Shown: piece by piece, positions 1 through 8,191 of the stretch
Layout of the letters: each line of letters begins with the position of its first letter
Position numbering within the stretch: the first letter of the stretch is position 1
Origin: Blautia schinkii
GTDB lineage: Bacteria > Bacillota > Clostridia > Lachnospirales > Lachnospiraceae
NCBI RefSeq assembly: GCF_013304825.1
Contig: NZ_JAAWUO010000005.1
Coordinates: 62,001-126,000 of the forward strand
Direction: 5' to 3'
Length of the DNA stretch: 64,000 nucleotides
Made by a program: the position numbers and the translations under genes
The notes under the pieces: model-generated
Told to the model about the DNA's origin: nothing
Databases searched by the model: none
Seen by the model: only the letters and a program-made list of their open reading frames with translations

Positions 1-1
1 A

Positions 2-517
2 ATCTGGAAGATTTTTACCCAGGGAAAAAACAAACAGAACGTACAGTTCCATATGTGGCTTCCGGTGGAGGGGCTGATCTCACAGGATACCTATTTCCTG
101 GAACCGTCCCCTTATACAACAGTAACTGCACCGGGCGATGCCAGAAACAGCATTACAGCTACTGCATATCAGCACAGGGACGGGAGCATCTATATAGCAG
201 CAGGGAGGGGATATACACCAAACGGAATGGTAACGCCGCACCTGGCTGCTCCGGGCGTAAACGTGAAAGTCCCTCTGGTGCGAGGTGGCTTCGGAATCCG
301 CTCCGGAACCAGCATCTCTGCCGCCCAGACTGCCGGTATTGCGGCTTTGCTGTTTGAATGGGCCATCATACGGAATAACCAGCCGTTTTTTACAGGAAGC
401 AGCGTGAAATATTATCTGCAGAGAGGGGCAAGAAGAGAGGAAAACATGCAGTATCCAAACCCGGAGTGGGGGTATGGAAGGGTGGATCTGTATCATACGT
501 TTGAACTGCTGACATGA
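2..517 (+). CDS. Subtilisin-like S8 serine peptidase, 3' part
   Basis: The gene enters from outside the window: the frame is open from base 2 to the TGA at 515-517, so only about 171 C-terminal residues are visible. The motif GTSISAAQTAG (Ser codon near base 311) is the nucleophile block of the S8 subtilase family, and the upstream stretch HLAAPGVNV matches the conserved 'APG' segment before the oxyanion/Ser region. The Asp and His of the triad must lie upstream and cannot be checked. It ends with GYGRVDL, a usual S8 domain ending. Gut Clostridia encode several such proteases, including Csp-type germination proteases; which subgroup this is cannot be told from the fragment. No terminator is obvious downstream. 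Confidence 0.85.
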   Translation: MWKIFTQGKNKQNVQFHMWLPVEGLISQDTYFLEPSPYTTVTAPGDARNSITATAYQHRDGSIYIAAGRGYTPNGMVTPHLAAPGVNVKVPLVRGGFGIRSGTSISAAQTAGIAALLFEWAIIRNNQPFFTGSSVKYYLQRGARREENMQYPNPEWGYGRVDLYHTFELLT

Positions 518-642
518 GATAACAAAAGGATACTAATGTACTAATTTTGGAAAAAATATTCATATAGATAAATTACCTTTTATCGTGTACTATAAACATA
601 TAGAAAAACTATATGATCATACAACAGGGAGGAATTTTACTT

Positions 643-1731
643 ATGGATCTTTCAACTTTGGTAAAAATGTCAAATACTTATGGAAGTAATCCAGCGTATG
701 TGCTGGCGGGCGGAGGAAATACTTCTGTAAAAGATGATACCACACTGTATGTAAAAGGTTCCGGTACACAGCTCGCAACCATCAGGGCAGAAGAATTTGT
801 TAAGATGGACAGAGCACGTCTGAATGAGATCATGAAGACAGAATATCCGGACAATGATGTGGAGCGTGAATCTTTGTATCTCGCAGATGTAATGGCAGCA
901 GTGACAGATGATGATAAAACAAAACGTCCCAGCGTGGAAGCTCTGCTGCACAATTTATTTGCATATACTTATGTACTGCATGTTCATCCGACACTTATTA
1001 ACGGACTGACATGCGGAAAGGGAGCGCAGGCACTTTGCCAAGAGCTTCTTGGAAAAGAGGTGCTCTGGATCGATATCTGCAAGCCTGGATATACACTTGC
1101 CCGGATCTGTTTTGAAAAAATGAATGCTTATAAAGAAGAATCTGGAAAAGATGTTCAGGTTCTCCTGCTCCAGAATCACGGAATTTTTGTTGCTGCGAAT
1201 ACAGTAGAAGAAATCGGTGTGTTATTTAACGATGTTATCAGTAAGCTGGAAAAGCAGGTAAAGAGAACTGCGGATGTAAGTGATGCGGTTACATCTGAGA
1301 AAGAGCAGGCAGCACAGAAGCTTTCCCGGCTGCTTGGACATACTGTAGAAGTTGTACCGGCAGCAGAAGCTGACAATTTTGTAAAAGATAAAACAGCGGC
1401 AGCACCGCTTCTGAAACCATTCACACCGGATCATATCGTATATTGCGGACCGTATCCGTTATTTGTGGAAAATATTGATGAGGCAAAAAATGCTCTGGAT
1501 GCATTTATGGCAGAGAATGATAAAGAGCCAAGACTGATCCTGGTACAGGGTGTTGGCGCATTTATCATGGAAGATGATAAGGGAAAGGCAGAGAAAGCTC
1601 AACTTCTGGTAAAAGATGCGATTAAGCTTGCTGTATATGCGGAAAGTTTTGGCGGCCCGCTGCAGATGACAGATGAGATCACATATTTTATCACACACTG
1701 GGAAGCAGAAGCATACCGCAGTAAAAAATAA
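643..1731 (+). CDS. Class II aldolase/adducin-family protein (RhaD-like aldolase domain)
   Basis: This 362-residue protein belongs to the class II aldolase/adducin family of metal-dependent aldolases acting on sugar phosphates. The Zn-ligand motif HVHP (in YVLHVHPTLING) and the later QNHGIFV are visible, as is the N-terminal phosphate-binding stretch AGGGNTSVK. Its length and C-terminal half (PDHIVYCGPYP, QGVGAF) resemble the aldolase half of the bifunctional rhamnulose-1-phosphate aldolase/short-chain dehydrogenase, but no dehydrogenase domain follows. The substrate is therefore uncertain. ATG 643 is preferred over ATG 613 because AGGGAGGA at 626-633 is correctly spaced. It stands alone, followed by a strong hairpin shared with the convergent PFK gene. 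Confidence 0.85.
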   Translation: MDLSTLVKMSNTYGSNPAYVLAGGGNTSVKDDTTLYVKGSGTQLATIRAEEFVKMDRARLNEIMKTEYPDNDVERESLYLADVMAAVTDDDKTKRPSVEALLHNLFAYTYVLHVHPTLINGLTCGKGAQALCQELLGKEVLWIDICKPGYTLARICFEKMNAYKEESGKDVQVLLLQNHGIFVAANTVEEIGVLFNDVISKLEKQVKRTADVSDAVTSEKEQAAQKLSRLLGHTVEVVPAAEADNFVKDKTAAAPLLKPFTPDHIVYCGPYPLFVENIDEAKNALDAFMAENDKEPRLILVQGVGAFIMEDDKGKAEKAQLLVKDAIKLAVYAESFGGPLQMTDEITYFITHWEAEAYRSKK

Positions 1732-1817
1732 AAAGAAAGAACCTGGTCACTGAGAAAACAGCAATAGAATTTGTATATAGCTGAGAAGTACAATTAAAAT
1801 ATATGGCAATTAAGAAA

Positions 1818-1857
1818 ATACATCGGGAATTACTGAGAGATTCCCGATGTATTTTTA
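1818..1857. terminator. Bidirectional terminator between aldolase and PFK
   Basis: A perfect 13-bp inverted repeat (1818-1830 with 1840-1852, 9-nt loop) is followed by TTTT on the plus strand and by a T-rich run on the minus strand. It lies between two convergent genes and can serve both. Confidence 0.85.
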
Positions 1858-1883
1858 ATGTATAATTGAGAAAACTGTAAAAA

Positions 1884-3110
1884 TTATTTCCGGTACACAA
1901 ACGCCGGCAGTCCATCTTCACCAACCGGTATTTCCACAGTTCCCCGGAGCAGCGGACGGGCATAACGGATGAAATCTTCTGTGACATCGGAGCCATCGGC
2001 TGTGATCCATTCTACAGGGACTGTTTTTTCTTCGTTGCAGATGGCATTTACATCTTCAAGGGTACATTTCATGGAGTACGGCACGTTGCTCTGGCGTTTG
2101 AAGGCGATCATTTTGCCTGTTTCGCCGTTAAGTGCGGCCTGTACGCCGAATTCACCGGCGAGGATCGCTTCCTGCTGGTCGGTTTCGGAGAGCATGGATG
2201 CGGAGCAGCGCTGGCTTACATTAAGCTCTACAGAGCGGGCTTTGACGCCAAGACGGCTGCGGACAAGATTCTCCAGGTATTTGCCGCAGCCTGCAAGCAT
2301 TTTGTGGCCGAAAGCATCAGTACCTGCCGCATTGTCGTATTCGCAGATGAAAGTACCGTCTTTATCGTGGATTCCCTCGGATACACAGACAACAACATTG
2401 CAGTTTTTTTCGAAAGAAGCAATGACTTTCCGGAGAAATTCTTCTACATCGAAATCAGTTTCCGGAAGGTAAATAAGGAGAGGGTTGTCGCCTGTATATT
2501 TCCGGGCCAGAGCTGCTGCACCGGTGAGCCAGCCAGCGTGACGTCCCATAATTTCGATGATGGTGACAGATTTTTTCTCATAGACACAGGCATCCAGGGT
2601 GATTTCTCTTACTGTGGAGGCTACGTAGCGGGCAGCACTTCCAAAACCTGGGGTGTGATCTGTGTTTACAAGGTCATTGTCAATGGTCTTAGGCTCACCA
2701 AGGATACGGATGTCGCTGCCGATCTTTTGGGCATAGCGGGAAAGCTTGCTGACAGTATCCATGGAATCATTGCCTCCGATATAAAAGAACCAGCCAATAT
2801 TCATCTCCTCGAATTTACGGAAGAGTTCAGGATAAACCGGATCCTCCAGAGATTCCGGAAGTTTGTAGCGGCAGGAACCAAGGTATGCACCTGGTGTCCA
2901 GGTAAGTGCCTGAAGCTTTTCTCCTGGAAGTGCTTCCTGGAAATCAAGGACAGTACCGTTTAAAAATCCCTCGATGCCGTTGACCATGCCGTAAACGTGG
3001 TCGATTTCTTCTGTATGTTTAAGTGCTTCAGATACCACACCGTAAAGACTGCTGTTGATCGCTGCGGTTGGTCCGCCGGATTGTCCTGCGATAAGGTTCT
3101 TTTTTGACAT
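1884..3110 (-). CDS. pfp: Phosphofructokinase, probably PPi-dependent
   Basis: This 408-residue enzyme phosphorylates fructose 6-phosphate in glycolysis. The N-terminus carries the phosphate-binding AGQSGGPTAAINS. The key site reads IGGNDSMDT and PKTIDND. In ATP enzymes these positions read GGDGS and PGTIDND; Asp in place of the second Gly and Lys before TIDND are the known signature of pyrophosphate-dependent PFKs, so PPi use is inferred. The catalytic TIDND Asp and the EIMGRHAGWL substrate segment are intact. It is monocistronic on the minus strand, with ribosome site AGGAGG just upstream of the ATG at 3110. Use of PPi would make glycolysis partly reversible, as in many anaerobic Clostridia. 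Confidence 0.88.
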   Translation of the reverse strand: MSKKNLIAGQSGGPTAAINSSLYGVVSEALKHTEEIDHVYGMVNGIEGFLNGTVLDFQEALPGEKLQALTWTPGAYLGSCRYKLPESLEDPVYPELFRKFEEMNIGWFFYIGGNDSMDTVSKLSRYAQKIGSDIRILGEPKTIDNDLVNTDHTPGFGSAARYVASTVREITLDACVYEKKSVTIIEIMGRHAGWLTGAAALARKYTGDNPLLIYLPETDFDVEEFLRKVIASFEKNCNVVVCVSEGIHDKDGTFICEYDNAAGTDAFGHKMLAGCGKYLENLVRSRLGVKARSVELNVSQRCSASMLSETDQQEAILAGEFGVQAALNGETGKMIAFKRQSNVPYSMKCTLEDVNAICNEEKTVPVEWITADGSDVTEDFIRYARPLLRGTVEIPVGEDGLPAFVYRK

Positions 3111-3266
3111 TTTGATACCTCCTGGGTGTTGTTTTTTTATATTGTAACAGAAATGGGAGAAGATAACATCTAAAATTTACACCTTTTTTCTTAAAAATTT
3201 ACTCTATACAAGCGGAGATTTCATAGTAAAATAGTAGTAAAGATAGAGAAAAGGGGTGAAAAACCA

Positions 3267-3497
3267 ATGACAGTAAGAAAAGTACAGTTTGAGACCATGG
3301 ATGAAGTGAACCGTTTTCTCGATGTGACGGAGCATTTTCCGTTTGCAGTGGATCTGAAAAGAGGATACAGAACAGTAAACGGAAAATCGATTCTTGGAGT
3401 TGCATCTATTGGCCTTGGAAGAGAAATGGACTTCTGTGCACATGTGCCGGAGCTTGCACCGGAGATCACATCCAGTCTTGATTTTTGTATGAGGTAG
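3267..3497 (+). CDS. HPr-fold protein without the active-site His (Crh-like)
   Basis: A 76-residue protein whose centre, VNGKSILGVASIGLG, is the classical HPr segment around regulatory Ser46. The N-terminal active-site loop of HPr (GLHxRPA) is absent; that region reads FETMDEVNRFLDVTEHF, so there is no phosphoryl-accepting His15. This is the arrangement of B. subtilis Crh, which acts through Ser46 phosphorylation as a CcpA co-effector rather than in sugar transport. A Crh-like role is inference. It has its own GGGGTG ribosome site before ATG 3267 and its own terminator. No PTS genes are nearby. Confidence 0.75.
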   Translation: MTVRKVQFETMDEVNRFLDVTEHFPFAVDLKRGYRTVNGKSILGVASIGLGREMDFCAHVPELAPEITSSLDFCMR

Positions 3498-3537
3498 TTT
3501 TACAGAGGGGAAAACAGAATATGGTTGCTCAATCATG

Positions 3538-3590
3538 AATGAGGATATCGTAAAGTCGCAGGGGCGATGGTCGGTATCCTCATTTTTTTC
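3538..3590 (+). terminator. Terminator of the HPr-like gene
   Basis: Arms 3538-3547 and 3575-3584 (AATGAGGATA and its complement) form a 10-bp stem, followed by an uninterrupted T run at 3583-3589. Confidence 0.85.
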
Positions 3591-3624
3591 GGCAGGGGAA
3601 ATTCAGTGTTATGACAAATACAAC

Positions 3625-3646
3625 TATTTAGAAAAAAATCTAAATA
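3625..3646. promoter_or_regulatory. Upstream palindromic operator of the sdpR-like gene
   Basis: A 22-bp element with 8-bp arms TATTTAGA / TCTAAATA and a 6-nt A-rich centre. It lies just upstream of the -35 box at 3651. The arms and total length are the same as in the element at 3681-3702, so both are probably bound by the same dimeric regulator, most simply the ArsR-family product encoded next. Confidence 0.7.
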
Positions 3647-3650
3647 ACTA

Positions 3651-3679
3651 TTGACGATAAAATATAAGAATGCTATATT
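3651..3679 (+). promoter_or_regulatory. SigA-type promoter of the sdpR-sdpI-like operon
   Basis: TTGACG (3651-3656) and TATATT (3674-3679) are separated by 17 bp. The promoter is bracketed by two copies of the same palindrome. Confidence 0.8.
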
Positions 3680-3680
3680 C

Positions 3681-3702
3681 TATTTAGAAATATTTCTAAA
3701 TA
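3681..3702. promoter_or_regulatory. Downstream palindromic operator of the sdpR-like gene
   Basis: A perfect 22-bp palindrome beginning 2 bp after the -10 box, covering the likely transcription start. Its centre is 56 bp from that of the upstream copy. Binding here would block RNA polymerase, giving autorepression. Confidence 0.75.
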
Positions 3703-3725
3703 TCAATAAAGAAGGAGGAAAGCAT

Positions 3726-4004
3726 ATGGCGTTTGCTGATACCTTCAAGGCACTTTCTGACCCTGTACGGAGAGAGATCCTGCAGCTTTTGAAGAAGGGG
3801 AAAATGTCGGCCGGGGAGATCGGCGGGTATTTTGATATGACAGGAGCGACAATATCTTATCATTTAAAGATATTGAAGAAGGCTGATCTGGTATGGGAGA
3901 CGAAGGTGAAGAATTTTGTGTATTATGAACTGAATACTACAGTTGTGGAGGAACTGCTTCTGTGGCTCAGTGATCTGAAAGGAGAAAATAATGATGAAGG
4001 GTGA
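3726..4004 (+). CDS. sdpR: ArsR-family winged-helix autorepressor (SdpR-like)
   Basis: A 92-residue winged-helix regulator of the ArsR family, typical in length. FKALSDPVRREILQLL is the first-helix signature and TGATISYHLKILKKADLV is the recognition helix and wing start. There are no metal-binding cysteines, so it is not a metal sensor. Immediately downstream, overlapping by 14 bp, is an SdpI-like membrane protein. In B. subtilis the sdpRI operon encodes an autorepressor and the immunity protein that sequesters it when the SdpC toxin is present. ATG 3726 is chosen for its AAGGAGG at 3712-3718. The two palindromes around the promoter are the likely autoregulatory operators. No SdpABC toxin genes are in the window. 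Confidence 0.85.
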   Translation: MAFADTFKALSDPVRREILQLLKKGKMSAGEIGGYFDMTGATISYHLKILKKADLVWETKVKNFVYYELNTTVVEELLLWLSDLKGENNDEG

Positions 4005-4650
4005 AGAAAAAAGAGAATTTATGAAAGAGTATAAAATGTCTCTGATCGCAGGCAGTATCCTCACAATATCGCCGTCTCTGGCCGGAATCGTTCTGTGGAA
4101 CCAGCTGCCTGAGAAGATCGCGACGCATTTTGACCAGCATAACCTGGCAAACGGCTGGAGCAGCAAGCCGGAGGCGGTCTTTGGAATTCCGTTTCTGCTT
4201 TTGCTGGTGCATCTGCTTTGTGTGATTGCTACAGCAAATGATCCCAAGAGAAAAAATATCAACAGACGTATTTTCAACATGATCCTGTGGCTGGTCCCGA
4301 TGGTTTCCGTGATCACCTGCATGTCGATCTATGCACTGGCTCTGGGAATGGATATTGACATAGGGATGGTCGTGAACATTATGGTAGGCATTATGTTTAT
4401 CGTACTTGGAAATTATACTCATAAGGTAAAGCAGAATTATACAGTGGGAATAAAGCTTCCCTGGACTTTACACAGTGAGGAAAACTGGAACCGCACCCAC
4501 CGCATGGCAGGATGGGTACTGATCGTGTCGGGCGTACTTTTTCTTATCAATTCGATGCTCCTGAAAACAGAAGTTGTCCTGGTGGTGGTCCTGATGGCAG
4601 TTTTTATGCCGATGATCTATTCATTTATTCTTTATAAGAAGGGAATCTGA
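3991..4650 (+). CDS. sdpI: SdpI-family membrane protein
   Basis: A 219-residue integral membrane protein of the SdpI/DUF1648 type. About six hydrophobic segments are visible, starting with MSLIAGSILTISPSLAGIVL. The N-terminal LPEKIATHFDQHNLANGW is the DUF1648 signature (IPxHFxxxGxxdgW), and the later YTVGIKLPWTLHSEENWNRTHR is the SdpI core motif. It overlaps the end of the repressor gene, indicating translational coupling; ATG 3994 is an equally possible start. By analogy with B. subtilis it may give resistance to an SdpC-like toxin and recruit the repressor to the membrane. That role is inferred, since many Firmicutes carry SdpRI pairs without a toxin operon. Confidence 0.85.
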   Translation: MMKGEEKREFMKEYKMSLIAGSILTISPSLAGIVLWNQLPEKIATHFDQHNLANGWSSKPEAVFGIPFLLLLVHLLCVIATANDPKRKNINRRIFNMILWLVPMVSVITCMSIYALALGMDIDIGMVVNIMVGIMFIVLGNYTHKVKQNYTVGIKLPWTLHSEENWNRTHRMAGWVLIVSGVLFLINSMLLKTEVVLVVVLMAVFMPMIYSFILYKKGI

Positions 4651-4749
4651 AAAAAATAATTTTCAAACAAGTCTGTCCGTGATATGATAATGTCATACAA
4701 AAATATTTTTCGGAATGGTATAAACAGACATCGGACAGGAGGGATTACT

Positions 4750-5181
4750 ATGACAGAACTCAGCCGTTTTCAGAAAGATGTGGAAGTCGCTGCGAATGCT
4801 CTTGAGATGCGGGCAGAGAATGAGGATGCCGTCACAGAGGCATTTCATCTTTACCGGAAGTTCGGAAGCACCAAACAGGAGCCGCTACGGCTGGCAGTTG
4901 CTTTACGGGGATATTTTTTGGCAGAAGAAGTAACAGATGAGGAACGTGAAGAATATGGTGCCTATCTGAAGAAACGGATACGTCCGGCTGTGGAACGCCT
5001 GATCCTGGAAGATGACTGGGAAAAGATAGAGAAGCTTTATGAGAATGAATGGTTCGGAGAACGGGAACTGGAAGTGTTTCTGCAACTGGCGGAGGAATGG
5101 CGGCGACCTGCAGCGTTGATGGGATTGCTGCATTTGAAGAAAGAAAAATACGGATTTAAAGAGAAGAAATTTGAATTGTAA
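4750..5181 (+). CDS. Hypothetical protein, first gene of the VWA/MoxR cluster
   Basis: I do not recognise this 143-residue protein. It is acidic, appears mostly helical and soluble, with no signal peptide or membrane segment, and is rich in Glu, Leu and Arg (for example DEEREEYGAYLKKRIRP). ATG 4750 is chosen because ACAGGAGGG at 4735-4743 fits; the upstream in-frame ATG at 4684 overlaps a probable -10 region (TATGATAAT near 4683). The two genes behind it encode a VWA-like metallopeptidase-type protein and a MoxR AAA ATPase in the same direction, so it is probably a partner or adaptor of that pair. That is inference from position only. Confidence 0.7.
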   Translation: MTELSRFQKDVEVAANALEMRAENEDAVTEAFHLYRKFGSTKQEPLRLAVALRGYFLAEEVTDEEREEYGAYLKKRIRPAVERLILEDDWEKIEKLYENEWFGERELEVFLQLAEEWRRPAALMGLLHLKKEKYGFKEKKFEL

Positions 5182-5268
5182 GAGAAAAAAGTAAACTGCG
5201 AAACTGTTATCCGGCGTGGAGTTACTACTTAGCAAATGCGGATATCGGAATGAAAGGAAGGGGCGTCT

Positions 5269-6549
5269 TTGGAGCGGAAGCAGGAAGAATTAGGAATACA
5301 TATCCTGGAAAATACCAGGAACGAACTGTACTACCATTTTCCGTATCTGGATGGGGCTTTTGCCTGCATTTCGGGGAAAGCTTCTGACCAGACGAGAACT
5401 ATCGGTACAAATGGAGAAGACTTTCTTTTTTCGCCGGAATATCTTCTGGAGCTTTATGTGAAAAATCCGGAAGCAGTGCGAAGAGGATACCTGCATATGC
5501 TGCTCCACTGTCTGTATCTTCATATTTTCAGGGAAAACCAGGAGGATAAAAGGATGTGGAATCTGGCCTGTGATATCGCAGTAGAGCAGATTATCACCAG
5601 GGAGAAGATCCATTCATTAAAAATTCCGGAGAATGAAGTGAGGAGAAAGGTTCTTCAGAGACTGGGCGGACAGGCAGATTCAGCAGAGAAGATCTGCAGG
5701 AAACTGAAAGAAGAAGCTTTTTCATTCCGGTTAGAAGAAATGGAAGAAGCCTTTCATTTTGACGATCATACTCTATGGGACCATTGTACAGGAGAACAGG
5801 GGAAAAAGACCAGAGAGAAATGGAACAGGCTGCTTTCTTACACGGCTGCAAACAGGCAGGATCACAGGAAACGAAGAGGAACCCGGCAGGGGAACCGGCA
5901 GGAGGCGGCAGGCTCTGTAAAAGCAGGAAAATATGATTATAAAAAATTTCTCCGGCAGTTTTCCGTACTGCGGGAGGAAGTGGAACTGGACACAGAGAGC
6001 TTTGATTATATTTTTTACAATTACGGAATGGAACATTATGGGAACCTTCCCCTGATCGAACCACTGGAATATAAGGAAGTGAACCGGCTTGAGGAGCTGG
6101 TGATCGCCATTGATACATCTGGTTCCTGTGACGGGGAAACCGTGCGGAGATTCCTTGGAGAAACCTATTCCATCCTCAGTGAAAAAGAGAATTTTTTCCA
6201 TAAGATGAAAGTGTATCTCATTCAGTGCGACTGCTGCATCCAGGACGTAAAAGTCATCCACTCTGAGGATGAATGGAAGGAATACAGCCGGGATATCACG
6301 ATCCAGGGGCGTGGAGGAACTGATTTTCGGCCTGTGTTTAGATATGTGAAGGAGCAGCAGGAGAAAAAAGAAATCCGGCGTCTCAAGGCACTGATTTATT
6401 TCACTGACGGAGATGGAATCTATCCGGGCAGCAAGCCCGATTATGAGACTGCTTTTGTATTTTTGCATAAAACAGAAAAAATGGAACTTGTTCCGCCATG
6501 GGCGATCCGCCTTGTGGCAGAGCAGGAAGGAGTGCGCCACAGACCATGA
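5269..6549 (+). CDS. VWA-like domain protein (DUF2201 type)
   Basis: A 426-residue soluble protein. The N-terminal half (about residues 1-170) resembles the putative metallopeptidase domain found with DUF2201, with LHMLLHCLYLH as a degenerate HExxH-like helix that lacks the Glu. The C-terminal half is a von Willebrand A-like fold: IAIDTSGSCDG is a MIDAS DxSxS motif (here DTSGS) and GRGGTDFRPVF supplies the second metal loop. Such proteins pair with MoxR AAA ATPases as chelatase-like or chaperone systems. The start is a TTG at 5269 with AAGGAAGGGG just upstream; no better ATG exists. The stop overlaps the ATPase start by 4 bp (ATGA), showing tight coupling. The substrate is unknown. Confidence 0.8.
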   Translation: MERKQEELGIHILENTRNELYYHFPYLDGAFACISGKASDQTRTIGTNGEDFLFSPEYLLELYVKNPEAVRRGYLHMLLHCLYLHIFRENQEDKRMWNLACDIAVEQIITREKIHSLKIPENEVRRKVLQRLGGQADSAEKICRKLKEEAFSFRLEEMEEAFHFDDHTLWDHCTGEQGKKTREKWNRLLSYTAANRQDHRKRRGTRQGNRQEAAGSVKAGKYDYKKFLRQFSVLREEVELDTESFDYIFYNYGMEHYGNLPLIEPLEYKEVNRLEELVIAIDTSGSCDGETVRRFLGETYSILSEKENFFHKMKVYLIQCDCCIQDVKVIHSEDEWKEYSRDITIQGRGGTDFRPVFRYVKEQQEKKEIRRLKALIYFTDGDGIYPGSKPDYETAFVFLHKTEKMELVPPWAIRLVAEQEGVRHRP

Positions 6550-8066
6550 ATATAAAAGAAGCAAAAGAAGAGATCAAACACACCTTACTTGCATACAACA
6601 AAAAAGATTCCCGCGGACATTATACATTTCCAAAACTGAGACAGCGTCCTGTTCTGCTTATGGGGCCTCCTGGAATCGGAAAAACAGCAATTATGGAGCA
6701 GGTGGCAGAGGAATGTAATGTGGGTCTTGTGGCTTACACTATCACCCACCATACAAGGCAGAGTGCAGTAGGACTTCCAAGAATCGTGACCCGCTGCTAT
6801 AACGGAAAAGAAACAGGGATTACGGAATATACTTTGAGTGAGATCATTGCTTCTGTATACGACTGTATGGAGCGCACAGGAAAAAAAGAAGGAATTCTGT
6901 TTATTGATGAGATCAACTGTGTATCAGAGACTCTTGCACCTACGATGCTGCAGTTTCTTCAGAATAAGACATTTGGAAGTCACAGCGTACCGGAAGGATG
7001 GCTGATCGCAGCAGCCGGAAATCCGCCGGAATATAATAAATCAGTCCGGGAATTTGATATTGTGACACTGGACCGTGTTCGCAGGATGGATATAGAGGCT
7101 GATCTTGATGTGTGGATGGAATATGCCTGGAAAAAAGGGATACATGGTGCGATCCTTTCTTATCTCAGCATGAAAAAAGAGCATTTTTATTCAGTGGAGA
7201 ATACAGCAGACGGGAAGTTTTTTGTGACAGCACGAGGCTGGGAGGATCTTTCGGAGATTTTGAAAGCTTATGAGGAACTGGGCGTTGAGATCACGGAGAA
7301 TCTGATCAGTGAATATCTTTGCAGAGATGAGATTGCGAGGAGCTTTTTTGCCGGTTATCAGCTGTATCGTAAGTACGGAACGGACTATGGACTGGATCGG
7401 ATGCTTTCCGGGACAATGCAGGAGGATGAGAGGATACAGCGGGAAAAAATGGCTCAGGAAGCTTCCTTTGAGGAGCGTTTTCTTGTAACAGGACTTCTTC
7501 TTGACGGGCTGAACGGAAATCTTCTTATCTATGAAAAAACTGACAGAGAGACTGAGATGGTGTATCAGGAGCTTCTGCATCTGAAAACATTTCTCAGTGA
7601 CAGTAGGGATATATCTGCATTAGATGAATTCATAGATGTGAAGAAAAAAAGCCTTGCAGTACGTCTGGAGGCGGAACTTCTTTCAGAAGAACAGGAAAGC
7701 CAGGAAGCGTTTGTGATCCGTACACTGGAAAAATTCAGCCTTATTTTGCGAAAAGAACATATGACAGATGTGGAGGCTGGTTTTGACCGGATCAAAGAGC
7801 TGTTTGCAGAAATGGCAGAGAAGCGTAAAGACTGTGCAGGACGGATCAGCCAGGAACTGGAACGGGCTTTTTCGTTTATGACGGATTGCTTCGGGGATGG
7901 ACAGGAGATGATTCTTTTTGTTACAGGGCTGACCAGGAACAGTCATGCGGCAGCTTTTATCAGGGAATATGGCTGCAATCCTTATTTTGTCTGCAGTGAG
8001 AAGCTTCTTTACAGGAAACAGGAGAAGAAGCTTCAGGAAGAATGTGAGGCACTATTAAAAAAATGA
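6546..8066 (+). CDS. MoxR-type AAA ATPase
   Basis: A 506-residue AAA+ ATPase. Walker A is GPPGIGKTA (about residue 41), Walker B is ILFIDEINC, sensor 1 is AAAGNPPEYN, and the arginine-rich segment TLDRVRRMDIE follows, as in the MoxR group. The C-terminal ~250 residues are longer than the usual lid domain and are predicted helical. It is coupled to the VWA-like gene through an ATGA overlap. MoxR/VWA pairs remodel metal-dependent or multi-subunit complexes, but no obvious client is encoded nearby; the next gene is purC. In this cluster the ATPase comes after the VWA partner, the reverse of the usual order. Confidence 0.85.
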   Translation: MNIKEAKEEIKHTLLAYNKKDSRGHYTFPKLRQRPVLLMGPPGIGKTAIMEQVAEECNVGLVAYTITHHTRQSAVGLPRIVTRCYNGKETGITEYTLSEIIASVYDCMERTGKKEGILFIDEINCVSETLAPTMLQFLQNKTFGSHSVPEGWLIAAAGNPPEYNKSVREFDIVTLDRVRRMDIEADLDVWMEYAWKKGIHGAILSYLSMKKEHFYSVENTADGKFFVTARGWEDLSEILKAYEELGVEITENLISEYLCRDEIARSFFAGYQLYRKYGTDYGLDRMLSGTMQEDERIQREKMAQEASFEERFLVTGLLLDGLNGNLLIYEKTDRETEMVYQELLHLKTFLSDSRDISALDEFIDVKKKSLAVRLEAELLSEEQESQEAFVIRTLEKFSLILRKEHMTDVEAGFDRIKELFAEMAEKRKDCAGRISQELERAFSFMTDCFGDGQEMILFVTGLTRNSHAAAFIREYGCNPYFVCSEKLLYRKQEKKLQEECEALLKK

Positions 8067-8191
8067 ATGATCCATTAACGAATACTTATGACTGAAAAGG
8101 GCCTGGCGTCTTGACAGAAGGGCTTCCAAAATGATACGGTAATTGTGCTGAAAGCAATAAACCAAAAAACCGAATGATGAGGTGTAAAAAA

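Noticed and set aside
8074-8089. Possible PurR box upstream of purC
   Set aside because: TTAACGAATACTTAT resembles one half of the Bacillus PurBox, but only a single imperfect copy is present and no second box lies at the required distance.
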